Origin: Terfezia claveryi
Lineage: Eukaryota > Ascomycota > Pezizomycetes > Pezizales > Pezizaceae
Length of the DNA stretch: 64,000 nucleotides
Direction of reading: 5' to 3'
Assembly (NCBI GenBank): GCA_015179025.1
Contig: WHUX01000094.1
Span: forward strand, 140,659 to 204,658
The position numbers were made by a program, and so were the translations under genes. Below the pieces are notes generated by a model, which did not search any database, was not told the origin of the DNA, and saw only the letters and a list, made by a program, of their open reading frames with translations. Positions within the stretch are counted from its first letter, which is position 1. Each line of letters starts with the position of its first letter. Positions 57,801 to 64,000 of this stretch are shown here, piece by piece.

Positions 57801-59042
57801 CATGCTGCAATCGCGGCCGCTTGATCCGAAATTTGCCTACTCCTTCCCACCAGAATATGGTATAGCAGCACGAGCTTTAAACCCCTCATTGGTCGACTTC
57901 CTTCAACCGACGATGACGATAACACCAGCGATGTTCAAGCCCTGCGAACTGCGAACAGAATTCTGAAGATGATTGCGCCATTTGTGGAGAGGCTAAGAAG
58001 AAAGAAGACGACTTAAGGGCGAACCCATACGCAGTAGCAGCGAAGGAGCTTGAAGACCGTTTGGAGAAGGAAAGGGAAAGTCAGACAGGAAGCAGGACAC
58101 CAATTTCTCAATAACGACAAATTTACTTGCGGATAAGATGGAAGTGGACGTTGATGTAAAGGACGAAACACGCTCTGACCAGGAGTGATGGTGGCCCTCT
58201 GCCAAAGAAGAATGAAGGAGGGCACAGGATGACGAGACAATGGATGTGGATGCTGAAGCGGACGAAGACCTAGACGCAGATGGAGAGTATGAAGTGGATG
58301 ATATTTCCCTGCTGCAGCCATACCAGACGGCAGGACACAAATTCCACCGTTTTATATTCAGGTCAGCAAGGAGTGCAAGCTTCTATAACAAACGCAATTC
58401 TGACACTTTACTCGACATTGCTAATCATACCGTTCGAAACCCGAGTCTGTGGCTAACCCTGCTGTGTTGCTCAACTCAGCCGCAACAGTCACTGTTCCTT
58501 TCCTCAAGGGTCGCCCAGTTTGCTCAATCTCCAAATCCTAAGCGACTGCACCCTGTAGCTTTCCTACATTATCTGCTGCTCATTGGAATGGCAAACATCC
58601 GCCGTGGTATCTCCAAGAATTCGATCCTAAAGGCCTAGTCCTCCACGAAGAGAGGTGGCTAGGTAGGGATATTGCGAGAGAGTCTAGCCCATTAAGCGAG
58701 CTGAGTGAGGATGAAATGCTGGGCTTGTGGGTGAAGTTGGGGATGAAAACAACGCTGGCACGCTCGCCTACCCGGTTCACTACTCCGGTGCCTGCTGAAA
58801 ATGGTAACTTGGGTATAGGGGTTATACAGGACAATACTTTGACGAGAGATATCCTCGAATCAAATAGGCCAGCCCGAGCAGAAAGTAGTTCACTCGGGCG
58901 CAGCAGACTATACAGGGGAAAATTCGTCGTGGGAGGTTTCGAGAAGGGGAGAGGAAAGGGTGTAGCATCACGAGGAGGAAGCCGTGCAGCGGAGATTGAA
59001 GTAGATGTGATGCCGAAGACTTTCAGGGAGCGGAAATTATAG
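54893..59042 (+). pseudogene. NTO1: NuA3 histone acetyltransferase subunit Nto1 (PHD/BRPF-like), many frameshifts
   Basis: Recognisable end to end: MAPALNTHRRPFNTRGRGRG (basic tail), EERSYLEFHPDLDVGMVLRV (about 55180), EPL-like ERVEYDMDEQ-DDKWLTELNANR (intron 56000..56052), PHD1 [20 protein letters not shown] (56278 on), [12 protein letters not shown], extended PHD ([35 protein letters not shown]), KLPSGAPVIPQIVF, RKRKEYVAEVCKYWTLKREA, and the C-terminal PWYLQEFDPKGLVLHEERW ending FRERKL at 59042. PHD introns are clean (56355..56416, 56494..56542, 56711..56762). One-base shifts occur near 55180, at the ten-C run 55395-55404, near 55550, near 55940, at 56914 (one T short inside the CDRHVP motif), near 57100, near 57525 and again downstream. 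Protein identity between shifts is well kept, so sequence errors are as likely as decay. Nto1 bridges the HAT Sas3 to H3K4me3. Confidence 0.82.
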
Positions 59043-59198
59043 ACGATGTGGTGTCGTGATTGATGAGCAGCCGAGGACGGAGATGATAGACCCACCAAAA
59101 ACACTTCTCCAGTGCCCAAACTGATTTAAAAGCTGACCTGCTGCAAAAGAAAACATAAGTACGGAGCTTGACCAAATTCCACCGCGGATGGTAATGGA

Positions 59199-59519
59199 AT
59201 GACGACATGGACATTGATACACCCCAGCTGCCGTCTCTTCCAACTCAGCAATCTCCAGAAATATACACAGACACTCGAACTCTTCTCTATCGCCCTGACC
59301 TCAGTCGTCGCAGATTTTGACTCTAGCCCCTCTCCAATCCGCCCACCGTCTATCACAGCGAGACCAATCTCATCCCGATACAGACGCACTAGTGCTGGGT
59401 CGCACGACACCGGAAAAGCTGAAGATTACATGAAGATGAAGAAGGTCTATTCAAATCATTCCAATCCAAATACCGCACAAAAGATCACGAAAGAACATGG
59501 TGTTTGCACGGCAAAGTAA
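59199..59519 (+). other. Short ORF 3' of NTO1, unassigned
   Basis: A 106-codon plus frame. An overlapping frame from 59212 gives MDIDTPQLPSLPTQQSPEIY then DTRTLLYRPDLS, which looks more protein-like, ending after 37 codons. A frameshift between them would give a longer product, as in the neighbouring NTO1. No family recognised. Confidence 0.25.
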
Positions 59520-60849
59520 TGCAGTTTGTAGCAATAAAGGGGCAGTTGTAGCTTCATCGTCGGTGAAGAAGAAGGTCGAAGAGGTGGATATAATCATGTA
59601 CATCTTTATCAAGGAGTTAAAATCAGCGGGTGTGTTTTTACCTGGTCTTCATTTTCCTCCAGTCATTTTTTATGGGTATGCCTCGAGTTCCTGTTAGTTT
59701 AGCTGTATCTGTATCATAGTAACATAGCTGATATTTCTGACCTGAATTGGAAGCTAGAATTTAATGGAGCCTGTATATGATGGGGAAGCATATGACAAAG
59801 AAAGTGTATAGGTCATGAATTTCCTTCGTTTAATACCAAAACTACTGTTCAAACATTGTTACCCCGAACTGATATTTGATGTGATTCTTCGAGGGCTGTA
59901 CTACAAGGAAACTTCGAACAAGACAAGTTAGGCATAAAGTTAGCAAACAAGTGCATAAAGTTAGCAATAAACCTTGTAATGCAAACTGCGCCCAAGGGAT
60001 CCATTATCATCATGACACTTTTTTTTTCCGTGCTATGGTCAAGTTTCTTCTATTTGTGGCTGTGAAGTTTGTAACCTGAGCGGGGCGGTTTCTATCATCA
60101 GAAGCCCTTCAGTCTGCCCTCGGAGTTCAGGGCCCCAGAATTCGGCGAACACTGCCATAATTATTATATATTATTGAATACCATACTATCAAAGACGTTG
60201 TATTACCGGTCCCAATCGCATGCTTATAACGGGAGTTGACCTACTTATTCTCATATTATAGTTCCGCAGCCTGTCCAAGTCCGCACCACCTGCTAGTAAT
60301 GGCAGATTCAAGGCGCCCGTGACCACTGTCACCATCTCACGCCACACCTCATCGACCGTCAACCTCCTGGTCCTCGGTATGCCTTCGCAGCCGCCTTACG
60401 ATTGCAAACGGTCTCGGTCGCAATCCCCCCATTCATGACCTCACAGCCGCTATCGGCAGAGAAGCTGCTTTCTGACGGCAAGGACAATCCTGGAGATCTA
60501 CGCGGTTTGCTGGCCCGAACGATTGAGAAAGACTGATGGTGTGCTACATTAGGGTATTATTCCACCCTCCAGAGAACCAATTCCAAAATGGCGAGATACC
60601 CTCCAGATATACATTTCCCTTCTAAGAGCCCAATAGAACAGCCTTCTTCTCTGCTTCAGCTTTTTCGGTTCACGTATGCATTCCCAACACAATTTGTTCT
60701 TGAATCAGGCCAATGCAGCACGCTGGTGAACAATACCGGAAGGATTACAGAATAGCTAGACTGATGCATTGATAGGTGTTCTCAAGGCCTAATTCTGCAT
60801 CTCTTCGCTAGATGATTACACTGTGACCCGAATCTCGTTCAGAACTTAC
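59520..60849. other. Intergenic, no gene recognised
   Basis: Scattered short open blocks only; no motif, RNA gene or repeat boundary identified. Confidence 0.4.
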
Positions 60850-62420
60850 CATTTCCATTCATGGGAAAATTCCCAGTGATAGGTTCTTCCTTGACGCTCA
60901 GGACCTGTTACTTCTACGGCGTCAGCAATTCCGCGAAATCTACATGCCGCAAATTCCCTTAGATACCGGGCACCAGCATGTACTATCCGCATGGGACTCT
61001 GGGATATGGGAAATACACATACTAGCAGCTTTAACGTGTCTCTTGATGAAGGAGGGGCACCGAGTGGTATATATACCAGATTGCCGTGCCCTGCTTCATG
61101 ATTTGTTTGGGTATCTACAGTTTGCATTAGTTCTTGCATATTACGATGAGTGATATAGAAGCACGGAATACTTGGAACAGTGTCAAACTATCGAACACTT
61201 GACTACTTTTGCGTCCAGACTTCCTCAGATCATAGGCTTCCATTTATGGTCAAAACGCTGGACTCAGTAGATGAGGCAGTTGACCACATCACACTAGAAG
61301 CCAAGCGGAATGCACGTAATTGTTAGACAGGATTACAGCCCGTCATTTAAATTGGCTAGTGCCACAGCGCATGGCTTGCCGATCAACATAAACAAACACG
61401 GGGTCCATTTGCAGTAATCCAGACCTCACAGATCAACAGGAAGAGTATGCAAGAGTACTATATATATGGCTTAGCGCTACTGGCGGAGGAATTATGATAT
61501 GGGGACAGGACTGGGGCATGGAGATCGATTGAGAATTGAAGTATTGACCGGAAAATTGCCTATTCTCCTTAATAATGTCCTCAACAAGCTCTCGGTTAAG
61601 GCCAAGGATCAAGGTGGGCAAGATCTATTTCAGCAACTTTTAGGTGGGTTGTTAGAATCTCATGAGGTTGTTTCTAGGCAACAACGTATTCATGATTTTG
61701 GAAAATATCAACCAAAGGTAGGTTACATTGCAGTACACCCTCAACTGCTATATATACCACATGATAAGTTGATAACACGGTTAGCTTGATAGATTTCGAG
61801 ATGTCTGGCGTGCTTGTGTTGTTGGTGGAAGAGTAAGTTGGAACATGGAGCGCTATCTAGACTGGAGACTTTTTTTTGTCCGCAATGGTAAAGGCGGAGT
61901 CACGTGTGGGATCGTTCAGCGGACCGCAACAGACTTTCTGCAATCGTTTGGGAACCGGGAAGATTTCTCAATGGTAGTTGAGAGTAACATGTGCATCCTA
62001 CGATTCGATGGTTCTAAGTTGGATGGTATTTAGAGGTTGCGGATTATTGATAAACGAGGTTCCGGCAGCTACCGACTAATATTCTGGTTGACGCCATCCC
62101 AGAGGATGTACGATCCGGGGTTGTTGCATTCCTACGGTATACAACTTTCCTGCTGTCGATCTGTGCTAGTTGCAACTGGCCCCGAGGGGACAGCGGTACC
62201 AGGTTATTATCTCCCAACCGCATTCAAACTCAGAAGAGGTTCTTCCGGAAGTGGGAAACGTGGCTAGAACGGTTAGGCCTGCCCCATGAAAAGATACAGT
62301 TAGGGTTTGATCTGGATTTTAGAAGATCGAGGATTGAACATTGCGCTCGAAAATGTGCCGGAAAAAGTAGTGACCTTGAGGTTCAGGTTTACAGTTCAGG
62401 AGGTTGACTAGGAAATAGGT
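60850..62420 (+). pseudogene. Crinkler-like P-loop NTPase pseudogene
   Basis: A degraded plus-strand copy of a fungal CRN-associated NTPase family. Around 60990-61030 the Walker A is split by a frameshift and reads GTLGYGKY, with the usual Ser replaced, followed in another frame by HILAALTCLLMKEGHRVVYI and PDCRALLHDLFGYLQ. Further blocks are SVDEAVDHITLEAKRNAR, a TGKLPILLNNVLNKL segment (61540, resembling the GG.PL.L motif) and YLDWRLFFVRNGKGGVTCGI (61850), typical of the C-terminal half. Stops and shifts occur every 50-100 codons. No header domain was found upstream. Confidence 0.6.
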
Positions 62421-62989
62421 TATGAGCTTTCAGCGGCGCGTAAAAGAGGGCTGAGGGCGTGAGGAAAATTTGGGAATCTTGTGTTTATGTTTAATTGAGC
62501 ATTACAATAAGGTGTTTGACAAGGAGTTTTTTAATTTAAGATAATTTTATTTAGTTTTTTTTAAAAAAATGTCTAAAGAAAGCAAAACACATGGACACGA
62601 TTCGTTTCCAAGTGCTTGTGCTCCGTCCTTAGTTGCTCATGCTAGGATTCCATCATTTGCTTAGAATGTCTGTATGGAACCACTGTGCAATTATTTAGAA
62701 CAACCTACCTCAGTCCTAGTCACTACTAACCCCCTTTGGATAATATCTTCTGTCCGCTCCATCCTCAACGCTCCACCCTCAACGCTCCACCCTCAACGCT
62801 CCACCCTCAACGCTCCACCCTCAACGCATATGATATTCTTTCTTCCATTCCCGTTCAATCTTGGTAATGAAAGTTGAAGCCTCAACCTTTTTCCGGAAGA
62901 CTTTACTAATGTTTTAAAGCTCTTAGGCAGGTATACCAACCCAGCGCCTCCGCCGCCAAGTCCCATCACCTTAAGTAAGGTGGATGTTC
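62421..62989. other. Intergenic with a minisatellite
   Basis: Only the 14-bp minisatellite at 62763-62826 stands out. Confidence 0.4.
62763..62826. repeat. 14-bp minisatellite, about 4.6 units
   Basis: CCTCAACGCTCCAC is repeated head-to-tail without mismatch. Confidence 0.9.
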
Positions 62990-64000
62990 GTAAAAAAGTC
63001 TCAACGGGCCTCTTTATCCTGTCCTTGACCTTCCGCGTCTTGTCATTCGCCTGCTCTCAGGAACTCGACCTCCTACCAGTCCATTCTCCGGCAGTACAGT
63101 ATAAGGCAACATGCCTTCCTATTTCCGGACCCATCTGACAGCCTGCAATCTGGGGCGACCAGGATGTCTCCACACTTGCAGTTTCCCCGCATTCTGTGTA
63201 GTTGACCAACGCTTTCCTGTTCCACTTTAAACCTCCCAATCCCTGTTCCTACCACCTTCTGGCTCGCCTGTCTCTCCCTATTCCACGCCTGCTTGACTTC
63301 CCCATCCGTGACTACTCCTCGTGCTTCCAATGCAGCCACTTGCTTCGCCAGTATATCAGCTTCCTCGTTTCCGAAAATTCCAACATGGACTTTTACCCAA
63401 CCAAACCTTACTCACAATCCCATTAACCACCCATTTAAAATCCTCAGTCCTCACATCTTAAGACTTGTTTTTCCTAAGGTAGTCGATGTTTCTTGGGCTA
63501 TCCTGTTTATTGTCGTATCCACGTGGATTCTTCACGAATTCCAAATCAAAACCTCTTGCCTGTATCCTGCCCCAAACATACATCCATGTATGACGGAAGC
63601 TCAATATCCCATATCGTTTCCTGCTTCAGGGTCTCGTATATCCTTTAAGGTTGGCGTCATCCAAATTAAGAAGAACACTGGTGATAGTGGTGAGCCTTGC
63701 GGAGTACCGATTTTTGTTTTGCCTGTCCCCCTTACCTTCGAATGGGATCCCATTGGAATGAGAATTCCCTTGTCCTAAAGGAATTTCACACATATTGAAT
63801 CCACTTCCTTGCCTCTTCTGACTTCTCCAACTCCACTATAACTTCCTCCTCCATCATATTCTGAGAAACCTTGACATCCCAAAATTCCCATGCCGCAGCT
63901 CCTCCACTTCCCCACTTCTTTCACTGTCGGCTCCTGACTTCCTTAATTTGCCTGCCACCTTTGGTCTCATCCAAAAAAATCTCTTATCAAACACTTAACC
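62990..64000 (-). mobile_element. Non-LTR retrotransposon (Tad-like LINE) remnant, running off the window
   Basis: Read on the minus strand: GSHSKVRGTGKTKIGTPQGS then PLSPVFFLIWM (reverse-transcriptase motif B, 63690-63770), ELPSYMD at the place of the catalytic YxDD after a frameshift (about 63590), a degenerate RNase H segment ending VAALEARGVVTDGEVKQAWN (about 63285-63340) and a CKCGDILVAPDC remnant of the terminal zinc knuckle (about 63140-63190). Multiple stops and shifts. The 5' part lies beyond position 64000. Confidence 0.75.

Noticed and set aside
62763..62826. CRISPR-like array
   Set aside because: Direct 14-bp units without spacers.
63293..63778. 161-codon plus-strand ORF
   Set aside because: It is antisense to a recognisable LINE reverse transcriptase and RNase H on the minus strand.

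Overview
The window looks like a filamentous ascomycete (Pezizomycotina) nuclear contig, most probably a transposon-rich Pezizomycetes or truffle-like genome. The evidence is short spliceosomal introns (about 50-90 nt, GT..AG, CTAAC/CTAAT-type branch points), a dispersed 5S rRNA-like sequence, an NTO1 (NuA3), a MED22 and a HET-C2-type GLTP gene, and a very high load of transposon remnants. The genus is inference; no marker in the window fixes it.

Layout. 1-25.6 kb is mostly accessory DNA. It holds a TIR element family here called A (copies at 0.25, 11.6, 19.6, 20.6 and 30.8 kb), Ty1/copia and Ty3/gypsy remnants, a Tad-like LINE remnant, a Tc1-type MITE with perfect 50-bp TIRs, an internally deleted pogo/Fot1-like element and a hAT MITE with an exact 8-bp TSD. 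Among these lie a secreted hevein-like protein with Kex2 sites (2.3-3.0 kb), a broken haloacid dehalogenase (4.4-5.3 kb), a kinase-like gene cut by one nonsense codon (5.5-6.2 kb), a Crinkler header fragment (6.9-7.2 kb), a siderophore-transporter fragment beside a copia LTR (9.8-10.1 kb) and a membrane-anchored coiled-coil repeat protein (15.4-16.3 kb). An intact proteinase K-type subtilase (three exons) sits at 25.7-27.1 kb. 27-36 kb is again repeat-rich, with one long intronless orphan ORF of 645 aa (31.7-33.7 kb).

36.2-38.8 kb holds a head-to-head pair: a full-length Crinkler-type gene (header, P-loop NTPase, REase-like domain) in frame throughout but with three internal stops, and a gene coding for a PD-(D/E)XK-like protein. 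39.6-50.4 kb is a compact housekeeping island with clean reading frames: RUD3-like golgin, adenylosuccinate synthetase, MED22, LSM6, a GST-like protein, a DUF155 (RMD8/Sif3-type) membrane protein and a glycolipid transfer protein. Genes alternate in strand, and LSM6 and the GST gene share a 160-bp divergent promoter region.

51-54.9 kb is repeat DNA with a 115-bp-arm inverted repeat and a 196-bp tandem duplication. 54.9-59.0 kb is NTO1, clearly recognisable but broken by many 1-nt frameshifts. 60.9-62.4 kb is a decayed Crinkler-like NTPase, and 63-64 kb is the 3' part of a degenerate LINE on the minus strand.

The most interesting accessory theme is a dispersed set of Crinkler-related modules (header/NTPase/REase, an orphan header, a kinase-like domain, an REase-like protein and a second NTPase), nearly all inactivated and surrounded by transposons, next to a strictly maintained housekeeping block.
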